DNA from: Biscogniauxia marginata
Lineage: Eukaryota; Ascomycota; Sordariomycetes; Xylariales; Xylariaceae
Assembly: GCA_022695795.1 (NCBI GenBank)
Contig: MU404135.1
Location: forward strand, 1 to 64,000
DNA length: 64,000 nt
Reading direction: 5' to 3'
The first letter of the stretch is position 1. Each line of letters opens with the position of its first letter. A program made the position numbers and the translations under genes. The notes under the pieces are model-generated. The model was not told where the DNA came from. It was given only the letters and a program-made list of their open reading frames with translations, and made no database searches. Shown piece after piece: positions 21,196 through 32,500 of the stretch.

Positions 21196-22979
21196 GTTTG
21201 TGGCACTTGGCTACCTCTTTTTAGACATTGAACGGTCATCCTGCTGCTTGACGATCTCATGGAGGATATGTCCTTAAGGAAGAACATCTATACCATAGAG
21301 TGTATCACTACCAGACGGGGGTTAAAGAATTGCTTCTGGGAATCTACAAGGTCTCCTCCTATGAAGCAGAAATTAGCCATTTATATATCGACAGCTATGG
21401 GGGGGGAAGTGGATTTGGAGTTTAACATTGGGGGAGGGGCTTGCTTGTTAAAGGACTTAGAAGTCTCATCATGTACTACATCGTGTATGGGGGTGAAGGA
21501 TTGGATAATCGTACCGAGTGAACTAAATGCCACAGAACGAGAGTTTCGAGACAATAGAAACGAGTCGAATTTCGCTTCGAGATACTATACTTATACGATA
21601 TATATATAATGTTTAATGCGACTACGAAGGCTACTGGACTTGTTATGATGCATCTAGCGTTATAATTGATAACCAGACTACCCAGACAAGTAGTCTCATG
21701 AAGGGGTGGAGTTCTTGCAGTGTATACCTATAAGTTTTCGCCGATCAAGTGCACTTTTGGGGCGCCTAATATCTTCACAGCTCTCCTGTGCTTGTAATGT
21801 ATGGGGGTCCGGTAGTCACTGCTTATTATCAGGAGGGAAACCACGAGGAAAGGCCTTGTCTTTCAGAGATGATGCTTGACTTACATGTGACTTTATACGC
21901 TCTTTGCTTTGATGCCGAGAATCGCCGTCGACTTGACATATAACGGTTGACGCACTGGGCACGAAAACACTGAAGCATGTTGATACAAGATGATACCGAG
22001 GGTATATCCCCTATTTGTGCCTATATGTGCCTATATATATATATGTGTGTGTGTCTGTATGTCTGTCTGTTCGAGGCTATTTACACTAGGGCCCTGTGGG
22101 AGAAATAGATAGCTACCTACTAATTAGTAAATAAGGTTTTAATGACATAAGATACGTAATATTCAGGGAAACTCCACGTTGCGCGATGGGCCTATCGATT
22201 CTTTTACTCACAGAAAGCACTGCCCAACTAATACCCATAACCTTCACCCGTGAAGTAGCAAGAGCTGCTGGCCGAAGATCGCTACTCAATATATCTAATT
22301 GACTAGCATAAAGTAGCATCATATACAGACAACAGGCGGTAGGAAGACAGAGGCAAAAGAGGCTCAGCTGGCCCGGGTGTCGCACTTTCAGAGCGCTGGC
22401 GCTACGGATGCTAACGTATCACTATTCGTAGATTTCTAGGGAACAGGTATTAAGTAGCAACATCTCCGAGGTAACGTCGTGTCGGGGTCTCATCCAAATT
22501 TAAGCTTTTTCATACTCAGCAAGTTGACTATCTAAACATATTTATCTCCCTCGAGGAGTGATAACTACCTGATTATCTGAATCAAGGCTCAGATTCGTAG
22601 TACTGTCTGCCAAGAAGAGAAGTCTTAAGTCAGCTAATATTAAATGTACTAGTTCGGGATGCGCGACGTCGTACGATGTCTCCCTCCGTGATTTCAAGGG
22701 TGACATTCGTCCAGTCTAAGAGTCGAATAGGGCTGGTCAGTCGGTTTGTTTCACACGAGGATAGACGATCGAATAGTTCAGCCCTCGCCACTAGAGGATG
22801 AATTCTCCAATCTCGAAAATTAGTTTTGCAAACCATCGCCATCTTCCTCCTCACCCGTCTTCTCCCCTTGCTTCGCCCGACAGACGCTAGGGGCCACAGG
22901 CTCTTCTTCGCGTTAGCTCACTCTGAGCTAGGATACACATGGCCATAGTCCATTCATATACAACAGAGTTTTGCATTGG
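21196..22979. other. Intergenic, no gene seen
   Basis: Holds the 3' flank of the ceramide synthase gene and short frames without domains. A 116-codon frame at 21259-21609 just after the synthase stop has no family features. A compound TA/TG/TCTG microsatellite is listed separately. The right end may contain a last small exon of the MYND gene. Confidence 0.5.
22031..22070 (+). repeat. Compound TA/TG/TCTG microsatellite
   Basis: A run of TA, then TG, then TGTC-type tetranucleotides in about 40 bases of non-coding sequence. Confidence 0.8.
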
Positions 22980-23905
22980 CTAGGTGAATATATACACTAG
23001 GAAATAGAAACTTACACAAGAGCGAGGTTTAGTGTGGGGAACGCAGACTTGCTTGTGGACGGGCCAGTCCGTCGTCTGGCAACCCGGGCTGCAGTAGCGG
23101 GCCATCTTGCAGCGACCACAGCAACGAAGGTCGACCTTACCGTTGGAGCAGCCAAAGCAGCTTGTACTACACATTTCGGAGGTGAGAATCTCGTCGGAGG
23201 AGTATCTGCGGGCGGCCGATGAAGAATGTTAGTATACCCTAACGACGCAAGAATAGCTGGGAAGTAACATTCTAGTGCTGGGGTGAACATCTCTTGATCC
23301 TTCTGGTGCGATATTGTATCCCCTTTATACAGAACTCGATAGTAACAACAACAAAAGAGGCAAACAGAAATAAACCAAATAAGGTAATAATAACTTGCAG
23401 TGATGTCAACTCACCCTAACCCACTGAACAAAAACTCATGCCCAAGATTATACTTGCTCCTCCCCGTGACCATCGACGATATCGTCTCGAACAACCCCTT
23501 GCTCCCGAGGATCCAGTGTGTGCCGTCATTCTTGTACCCATCAAGCACGGCCATGAGCTGTAGCTGCTGCTCGAGAGTGGGCAGGGTAGGTCTTAGACGA
23601 TGCAGGGCGTCGAGGTGGCGCTCCTCGAGGCGCGCGCCGGCCGCCATGGCTCGGACGGCGAGGATCAAAAAGTACCGCTCAGGCGTAAGGTACAGGCAGG
23701 GCGGGAGGGGGTATATCGTGCCGGACAGGAACATGTCGAGCTTTGAGGCGAGCAGACCGTTGCTATTTAGCTTGTGCTGTAGCGCCTGGCGGCCAGCTTC
23801 GCTCTTAGGGGTGGATGAGATGCAGCAGCCGAGCATCACGTCGAGACTCAAGGCAATGATGAAGTCGTCGTCCGACTGGAGGAGTCCGAGGCCCCAGGCA
23901 CACAT
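22980..23905 (-). CDS. MYND zinc-finger protein
   Basis: Exons 23905-23415 and 23205-22980, phase 2, give 238 residues. The join is supported by a GTGAGT donor, a perfect TACTAAC branch site and a CCCGCAG acceptor; it continues FSGLGYSSDEILTSEM directly into the finger. An open frame inside the intron starting near 23290 is therefore probably not coding. The N-terminal 165 residues are alpha-helical (PERYFLILAVRAMAAGARLE) without a known domain. The C-terminal MYND finger has the complete ligand set C-x2-C...C-x2-C-x5-C-x3-C-x7-H-x3-C in CFGC, RCCGRCKMARYCSPGCQ and DWPVHKQVC. MYND fingers bind proline-rich peptides; the partner is unknown. The 3' end is uncertain: a GTAAGT right after PRSC could splice onward to an acceptor near 22887, replacing the last 12 residues by a similar short tail. 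Confidence 0.75.
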
Positions 23906-25002
23906 CTTTCTTCTTCTGCTTTGTCGTGGTCTTTTATTCCGATCTGAGGTGGGGGGTTGAGAGAGAGAGAGGTGTGTATATTTTTTTTTTTAAAGTACGC
24001 ACGTTGAGAAGAGAGTAGGAAGGACGAGAAGAGAGAACAAGGTAGTAAGTTTTTATAGTCACATATCTCGGGCAGTGAAGAATAAAGTAAGCAGACCAAG
24101 AAGGAAGGAATACGCTGGGATGACTATTATGGGTATGGGGATATTCAGATTAGGTACATGTCGTACTAGATTCGTACTTGGTAAGGAGGCACCTACTTGC
24201 TTTCTGTTTTCTAACAATATGAACTTGGCAACTGCCATTTTTGTTTCTCGAAAGGAAAGCACAGGTTGTCAGTTTTACGGAAGTCATGTACCTTAGAAAG
24301 GATGAGAGCTTGGAAGCCACCCCCTTAAGTTCACCAGGTTGGCAGTCTATAGGTAGGATTAAACAACAAAAACAACTAAGGGGTAGTTAGATGACTAATA
24401 AATCTGCATGGCTACATTTTTATGGTAACTCCAGCCAAGCGTGTTTCGTTTTATACCTACTACTAGCTTTCTTCCCCCCCCTTTAACCCTCTCTCCTACC
24501 ATCATATTCATCTCCGCAATGTTCCGCGCGCACCTGGTGCAAATAGTCGCCGACTATTGAACCTAGGGAGGGAGAGAGCTGGAAATCCATCATCGTCGCA
24601 CCTTGCGTGGCATCAAGATCTTACATACATAGCAATACAAATGCACATGAACCGATATGACTCCTAATCCTCCCCAAATTCTTCATGATTAACTCGAACA
24701 TGCGGCTCAAACCACAATTATGATATGGCTAAGATCGAGGGGTGATGTCGAGATGGGAGCAGCCATGGGAAGCTTTGGCTAGGCTCGTCAAGAGCTTCGC
24801 ACGTCTGTCCCCCTCTTCCCTCTCCCCTTTCCGAGTGCGATGCAACAAGGGGTATAATGTGCCGCGGCAAGAATCTACCAGCCGCTTAAGAGGTAGAGTA
24901 AGAAGTGAAAATAGTGTGGTGGGCTATAGCCATCATAAGAATCAAGTAGAATCCCAACTTCTGCGTGATCCAAGTTGGTGTAACAAAGCAACCAAAAAAA
25001 TA
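23906..25002. other. Intergenic, no gene seen
   Basis: The MYND gene promoter lies at the left, with a pyrimidine-rich minus-strand patch and a T run near 23980. No gene with domains was found. The right part is the 3' flank of the mannosyltransferase gene. Confidence 0.55.
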
Positions 25003-26483
25003 TTACTTGAGCCACTCCAGTTTCTGGCCCGTCATCTTGAACCAGATCACCGCGAGAAAATCTTCTTTGAATCGTTCCCACGGGTTTCGGTTAAGATGAA
25101 TACTGAGCTCGCGGAAGTTATACATCTCTCCCCAGCAATCACGACCCCATTCACAGCCAGCCATATTGACGACGAAATCGCGGTCGTTTTCGTTGTAATG
25201 AATACGTGTATCATTGCCGTTATCGGAGCAAGCCCCAGTCGGGAAGCTGTTGATAAGTCTCTGCGGGATGAAGGCCGTTTGGCTTCGGATCCATGGCTGC
25301 GTGGTGTAGAGCTGTTCGAGGGCGTCTTGCTCCTTGTGCTCCCATTCCATATGCTTCTGCTCATATGCCACCGGATCCCACCAGATATCGAGGAGCCGGT
25401 CTGTCCAGTCGCTTCGTCTAACGAAGAAGGAGCCAAGGTTGAACCCTGAGCAGTCCTGAGGTAAGACCAGGTTGACCGAGTTGACATCTCCGTCGCCCAC
25501 GGCACTCAGCGAATCGGGATCGAGATAATGGCTCGTGAGGGGGTGGGATATGTTGAGCGGGTTGTACTCGTTGATATCACGGTAGATATGCTTATTTAGA
25601 TCGTTAAAGATGTGACTCTGGAGTGAGTAGGAGGGCTCCATGATAAACGTGTTGAGGTCTAGCCACCAGATCCTGCCGTCGTGTTAATGTAGCCCTTGCC
25701 AATGACGCATCGACAACCTACCATTCAGCCTTTGGGTATTTCCTAAAGCTGTTCCGGATGCTGTCCACCTTCTCCCAGCTCTCACGCCATTCGTGGGCAT
25801 AACGCTTCTTGGTACTCATATCGACGATCTCCAGTTCGTAGCCCCATCTTGCGACATACCTCCGCTTGTTCCTGACGCTGTCTCGTTCGATCGCCCACTC
25901 GCGCGCGCCTTTCCATTCCATGACGCCTCCTCCCACGTTCGCCGCAAGGATGATGACAAACTTTTCGCCCCCTCCTAGCCAGCTGGTTCTCCTCCAATGG
26001 TACCACAGGGCTAAGGCATTATTAGCAAGGCGATTGATTACCTGGGCGCAACCACTCACGTGTAATGTAGAATAACAGATAGCAGGCCAAGACCAAGGCA
26101 GCGATGAGCACGCGAATCTTCCATTTCCTGCCTATGCGCGCCGTCACCGCGCCGATTCTTCCGAGCAGAGGAACCTTCCATCGACCTCGTCCAAGCTTCT
26201 CCTTCTCCGCGTATCTGTCGTCTGCGCCCATGTGGAAGGTGGGCAAGCTGCTCGATATCCGGCGCATGTGGCGGGTGAAGAAGCCCTGGTTCTGTGTGGT
26301 GAAGGACGGATAGCCAGCAACACCCTGTGACTTGAGTCGCGCAGACTCCCATGTTACGGCGCCACCATTTGGACCGGCAAAAGACATCTTTGCCGGACTC
26401 GATCGACCGCTGGTGCTGATGTTGAGGCCTGGAGATGACCATCCTCCGCCCGGGACGGGGGAAGGGCTTCGACTGAGCGACAT
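25003..26483 (-). CDS. GT34 alpha-1,6-mannosyltransferase, Mnn10/Mnn11 type
   Basis: Exons 26483-26060, 26010-25722 and 25672-25003 give 460 residues with consistent phases. It is a type II Golgi protein: a Ser/Pro-rich cytosolic N-terminus (MSLSRSPSPVPGGGWSSPGL), a single anchor near residues 124-141 (VLIAALVLACYLLFYI), then the lumenal GT34 domain. Recognisable parts are EKFVIILAANVGGG, YELEIVDMSTKKRYAHEWR, AEWIWWLDLNTFIMEPSYSL and KEQDALEQLYTTQPWIRSQ. In yeast Mnn10 and Mnn11 belong to the M-Pol II complex that extends the alpha-1,6 backbone of N-linked outer chains; the N-terminus here resembles the Mnn11-like group more. The metal-binding motif reads D243-L-N245 rather than D-x-D. The start was chosen for the family-like MSLSRSPS opening; an in-frame ATG 15 codons upstream lies in what looks like a 5' UTR intron (donor near 26562, acceptor just before 26500). 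Confidence 0.9.
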
Positions 26484-29400
26484 GGGGATGTTCGGCGTAC
26501 CTGTGGCGGGTGTCGCTGATATCAGCACGCTGCTAAGGGCTGAGTTACACTTGGGGACGTACCTGGGATGGGACTCAGCGTGGGCTGCAGGTGCTGCTGG
26601 GGGGCTCGCGGCCCCAGCCGAAGAGGAGCGACGCGATGGCCGGCTGCAGAGCCCAAGTCACTCGAGACTGACGATCGTCTTCGGTGATGCGATACCGTGG
26701 GGCGGTCGCTGGAGGACGAAGAAGTACTTGCGGTGTCGGGGGGATTGGACGCCAGATTGTTGGTTCTTGATGATCTGGTTGGATGGCGATCGGGGTTTGC
26801 GAGCTCGCTGCGGCACGGAGCGGAAGGTGGCTGAGGATACGTTCCAAGAACAAAAGTTGGAGTGTCTCAGAACTCGCCTGACAGCGGCTGGGTAAGGTGC
26901 AGGTAACGTAATTGGCGTTTTCGAGACGAGCAGTACTAAGTACACGTGTTAAAGGATCTATGTTGAAGGTAACATGTAGAGGTAAATAGGGATGTTAGTG
27001 TAGTGATTGCGGGTTAAGGGGGTTAAAGAGGGAAAATAAAAATAAAATAAAAAGAATTTAAAGGTAAAAATAAGAATAGAGGTGTTGCCGGCGCGATGTA
27101 GTTAATTTTTCTTCTTCTTCTTCAACTTCTTCTTCAACTTCCCTAAGGTGGGATCCCCAAGGTGAAGTGCAATTTTGAATTTGAAGGCTTCTGCACTCCG
27201 CCCCTTGATTGCCTTTCATATCTGCAAGGATCATTGATAAAGCGAAGGGTAGCCGTATAAGGCGCTACTTGACCGTGACTGCGGCTAGAACGCTCACTTA
27301 ATCTTGGGCAGTGGGACTGGCCTGTCGGTTAGCCTTCCCGCACATGTAAAGGTGTTGGATGGAAATGGTCCTATCCCGGGTACAGCAAACACAGAACAAC
27401 TCGGAAGAATACGAAGATCAGCTCATATTTCAGACATCAACTTGATACCAGGTACTTCAAACTTACCTAGGTATATAAAGGTATGCACTTCAACTTACAC
27501 ACAAGATCTAAGATACTTATCTAGGTAGGTAGGTATGTGTTATGTACATGTGTGTAGGTATGGGCACTTCTTGGTATGGCTGCCATTGGCCACATGCATT
27601 GCGTGCTTTAGAGATTTGACGCGGGAACTTGAAGTTAGGTAATGTCGGTCAACATGCATTGGATTATATAATGCAATATTAAGTACCAAGGTACCTAAGG
27701 TACCTAGGTAGGTAAATAAGTATTCCTCTGTGGTAGCACATGCTATAGCAAGCTGCCCAATGCCTAATATGATATTCAATTCTGTTAATTCCACTAACAA
27801 CATATCAGACATAGTAAACAACTCCGATCTACTTTACATCTATGTAACTAATGTTGTATACTCATGGTTGATCGAGACAGGGTGTGTGTATTAAAGTCAT
27901 CGCTGTATCTCTTGCTGTGGTCCCCACCTGCATATAGAAAGTTTGATATCGGACAGGGGGCAGTCGCCTCATTAGGTACACTTGGGAATATTAAGTATGT
28001 AGTATATAATAAGCTGAAGTTCACCAGTCGTACATTTCCACTTTGAAACCTTAAATAAATAAATATAATAGCATAAAAAGATTTACGTATATGAGGCATT
28101 ACACAGTGATTTTTGAAATGCTGTAGTCGTATAAAAGAGTGTAACCGCTCTTTTTATTTATTTTTATTTCCCGCAACTCAATCGTGATAGCTGTATCATA
28201 GCATGTCAAAATACGAGGACGAAAGATGGCCCGTCCAAGAATGATAAGGCGAATTGAACTAATGAAGCTTAACGACATATCCGATATCTCCGTGTAGAAT
28301 ATACCGACACCGACGAACTGTAAGCTACGTACCTCTCTCTTGTAGGTACCTTAAATTGACTGCTCAGTGCTCGGAATCATCCTTTGCCGTTGGACATAGC
28401 AGAGCATGCCAAATGTTCAATTGTCATAGCTTTGACTTCTTGGGATGCACTGAAGAGTCTAGGTTTCGGAATGTTTTGGGTCGTGCTGGGGCAAGATGAT
28501 CTGCTCCAAGGATTTCAAGCCAATCGTCAATCGCCAAACAAGTGAGACATGCCGTCGAGTCGCAAATGCAGCAAGCGCAACGCCTTCTTGGAACCAGGTA
28601 GGTATTCCTAGTGTACACTAAAGAAACGATAAGTGATAGGAGGTCGGTGCGAGGATCCGAGCAAAGACGATGCCGCCAAGTTGACATTGTGAGATCCACT
28701 ACCTACCTCGGGTAAGAATATGACCTACAGCGACAAAAGCTGCCCGTGAGCTAGTCTTCTCACAGCTGGAGGCCCTCGTGTTGCAAATGGCGGAGGCGGC
28801 CTATATACCTATCTACATACACAGCAGATATGCGAGTTTCAGCATCCCCGAGATGACAATTGACAGCTTCTTGCCGTTGATTGGGCTGACCAAGTCTCTA
28901 GGAAGTGCTGGGGGCCATGTCGGCATTGGACAGTCCCGTGTGATCTCTGGCTTTTAGTGCTCAGGCGATGGAGAAGTAGCCTTCGAGGACTGCTTGATTG
29001 GACCGCTATATGCAAGTGGCTGGAGACCTCACGCTGCTAATGGCTCGATTAGCTTGGGTTGTGGCAACCAAGCTGGAACATTGACGTGGCAGCATGCATC
29101 GATCCATCAATGATGACAAGGAGCGAGATTGAGAACTACACGTGATAAGCGTTGTGCGTTGATGCTTTGGGTGCGGCCCCGCATGACGGTGCAGAGGGTG
29201 GGTGGTACTTGCCAGCTGAACAGAGGAATTCTGTTTGCACGAGAAAGCGGAAGGAAGGAAAGAAAGGCCAGCGCCGCCCTCGCCAGCCACCCTGTTTAAA
29301 GCTGTTAGGTAGCCGCCTCGCGTGGGGGGGAAGCAGTCGCAGCCCAGCTGGTCGGTTTCAGTGGTTCATCTAGTCCCACTTGTCGGGTATCTAAACACTA

Positions 29401-29560
29401 AACACTAAACAAAACAATCCGGTCGACCTCACCTCGTACCCATACTTTTTCCTCTACCTATATCACACCCCCTACGGACTGATTCAAGAACAATACTTTC
29501 CCCCGTCCGACAGCCGTTCTGAATGGACTCCGATCTCAGCACCGAGTCCTGGTTGTCAAG
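26484..29560. other. Long intergenic region between divergent genes
   Basis: Mannosyltransferase upstream flank at the left, leashin promoter at the right. Between them are a TTC/TTCAAC repeat at about 27110-27140, the densest cluster of the GGTACCTAGGTAGGTA motif (27520-27535 and 27685-27716), and short frames. The frame 28424-28699 (minus, 91 codons, Cys-rich CACCICDSTACLTC) is the most protein-like but has no family match and no splice support. About 130 nt before the leashin ATG there are short TAAACACTAAACA repeats. Confidence 0.55.
27685..27716. repeat. GGTACCTAGGTAGGTA motif cluster
   Basis: Two overlapping GGTACCTA units followed by GGTAGGTA. Part of the block is self-complementary (GGTACC, CCTAGG). 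Related copies recur between genes throughout the window (see findings). Confidence 0.7.
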
Positions 29561-32500
29561 ATGATGCCTCGAGAGGGCCGCCGTCGGCGGAGCCCCGAGA
29601 CCTCTCGCCGCCGGCGCAAAGAGCGCCGGAATTCCAGAGAGGCTGAACTCCAGAGTCAGCAGATTCCAATACATACCACATCCTACCCGGAACAGGATCG
29701 ATCCGAACCTATACACCCGTTATCGCGCGTCCCTTCGAGCCCCCATTCCACCGCCTCCTTGGACTCTTCGTGCTCCTCTACGTCCTCCTCCCTCCTGAAC
29801 ATCTCCCAGCCTCTGCAGCGGTTCGGCTTTGGCTCGTTCTTCTCCGGGAGCAACCAGAAGCAAGAACATCGCGCCAAGAAGAAGAAGAGGCGTAGCCGTC
29901 GTTTCCTACGCTTTGGCAACTCTTCGTCGTCTTCCCTCGGCTCAGACCTTGCCTACGGCAAAGGTTACATCGACCGTCGCCGCAGCCGTGAATTCAGCCC
30001 CCCGAGTAAACAAAAGTCCCGGAGAACCCCGAAGCGTTCGGGGTCCGATGAGGAGATTGCTAAGCTTGGTAGAAAATTCGCCGAGATTGCTAGGCAACAA
30101 CAGATCGAGGATCTTAGAGCTTCTGGCAAGACACGGCCGTCAACAGCCGCCAGCCACTCCTATCGAACGAGCAATGGCCACCGTGTTCGAGGCATCGAGG
30201 GTTCCAAATCGCATCGTGATTCCTCTTCCGATGATTCAGAGTGGGAGTCGGCCTCGGACGACGAGTCGTCGAGCGAGGATAACGATTCTGGCCTCGCCTA
30301 CGGTTCAGTACCTAGCAGTCTCGAGAAATCTGTTCATCTTAGAAGGCCTGCCCAGTCCGGTACAGAGCCCGCTTACAACGGTTCTGTCCGCCACAAGCGC
30401 TCCTTAGTTGATCCCGAACTCTTCGGTCCTGTGAATTCCCTCCGGGGCTATGTGCATACCCCCTGTGGTTTTGAAACGGTTGATCGAGAAGCCATTACTA
30501 GTCCTCAACAACCTTATGAACCCTCTCCTAGTGAGACCGTGCCAGTCGAGGCACGTCCGTTACAACAGCTATATCCGATCCCGACATCCGACCCATCTCA
30601 ATTCGATGCTGGCCGTGATTCTGTTGTTTCCGTTCAACAGGATTTCACTCATCGATCGCGGCCGCGGCCTGTTCCGCTTCAACAGCCAAAGCCCATTGTG
30701 CCGGTCTCCGCGAAGGTGTTTGAATCGGTCGAAGCGGAACCAGGATATTCGCGACGGTCCTCGGTTGGGAGCGCTCTTGCTAAAGCGGCCGTGGCTGGCA
30801 TTGCTGGTGCCGCGATTAGTGCTACATTGAATATCGACAAAAAAGATGAAGACTTAAAGTATGAGGAGCGTCGTGGTCGTGATAGTGAGCGTCGGCCCAA
30901 GAAACCAAGCGATAGATCTCTTGAAAGAGATGAAAATCGAAATGGCCGTGATCAGTTACGTGAAGATCGACGTGAGCATCGTGAGCATCGCCGAGAAAGG
31001 GATCTAGAAGTTGATCGTGATTCTGAGAAGGAGAAGTATCGACGGGAAATGTCAAATTTGGAGGCGAATCATGAGCACCAGGCAGAACACCGTCGTCATG
31101 ATAAGCATCGTGAAGACATTGACGCCAGCCGGGATGATGGCCGGCATAGAATTGAGAGAAAAGACGGCCGACAGAGCGCTCGACAAGAGGGCCACGAAGT
31201 GCGCCGTGAAGAGCGTCGTGAAGAATGCCGTGAAGAGCGCCATGAAGAGCGTCAGGAAGAGAAGGGCGCCAATCGTTCTTTTGACGAAAAAGCCTACAAG
31301 CACCCGGCAGAGGCCGAGCATCGATCATCGGCAGGCCCTATTGATCCTTTCCAGTTTCAAGTCGCCGATGATGCCTTTCAAACACCCCGATACCCAACGC
31401 CAAGTATAGTTACCGTGGATCGCGAACCAGACTTCTCTCGCTTCGAGTTCCCACGTGATAATCCTCCAGAGCGGTTGAGCCGGAAAGACTCCTATGAACG
31501 CGAGCTTCATGACACGCGTAGCGTATCCGGGGTTGCTGAACATTCCGCCACCCCCGTAGGCGAGGCTGTACTTGCTGCAGCTGCCGCCGTAGTAATGACC
31601 GAAGATCGCCGCGGTCGTCGCCGAGGTCGAGGCGGTGACTCTAGCTCTAGGCATAGATCGCGACATAGTGATTCTCCGCTCCGTTCGAGAGATCGTGTGC
31701 AGGATGACGCTGACCGAATTTGGCGTGAGGAGATGCTTGCTCGCAGGATTCAAGAGGAGGCGAGACGTTCACGCAGTAATTCTCCAGATTCCTCGGTGGT
31801 CGACAAATGGAATGAAGCAGTGTCCGGAAAGCGGAAGCAGGGAGGTGATTCGAAAGTCTTCGAAATTGTGCCACCCCCAAAGACGGGCCATGCTAAGAAA
31901 AAGAAGAGCCCCTACGAAGGACCTAATGCCGACGTCCACATTGACAACATTTTCCAGCATCCAAATGAGTTGTCTCTCTTTCAAACTCCTGGCGGCAGAG
32001 GTGGTTCGTCAAGCGTGCCTGGATTCAGTGCAAGGGATCCATCTGCCGAACGTGAGCGACCGATGCTTAATATTATACGACCTACTCCAGCTCCAACCCC
32101 GATGTCAGAAAAGCAAAAATCCAAGGAATATTTTGCCTCTGATAGGAGGAGGCAAACCGAAGTTGAAGTGTCCCAATCTGGCCCTGATGTAACCATAGGG
32201 CCGCGAGGCGAAGTAATTCCGACAGCACCAACCCAAACCTCCAAGGCTGTGAGCTGGGGCGAGAACCAAACTAAGCATTACGTGGTGGAAAGCCCCGAGA
32301 GGGAGGGTGACCCCCAGTCAGGAGCAAAGGTAATTACTCCTGCCGAGACTCACAGATCTCGGCCTGGGAAGAGGAGCAATGCCTGGAGGTCCATCGCCAA
32401 TGTTGTTACTCTAAGTGGCGCCGGAGTCGCAGCTTCAGTTACTTCCAAACCTACTACAGATGCTGATGCGACGCGGCAACATGTTAAATCTGAAGACCAA

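Noticed and set aside
26484..26945. Minus-strand frames just upstream of the mannosyltransferase as an extra N-terminal exon
   Set aside because: The MSLSRSPS start already gives a complete family-like N-terminus; the upstream part looks like a 5' UTR with an intron.
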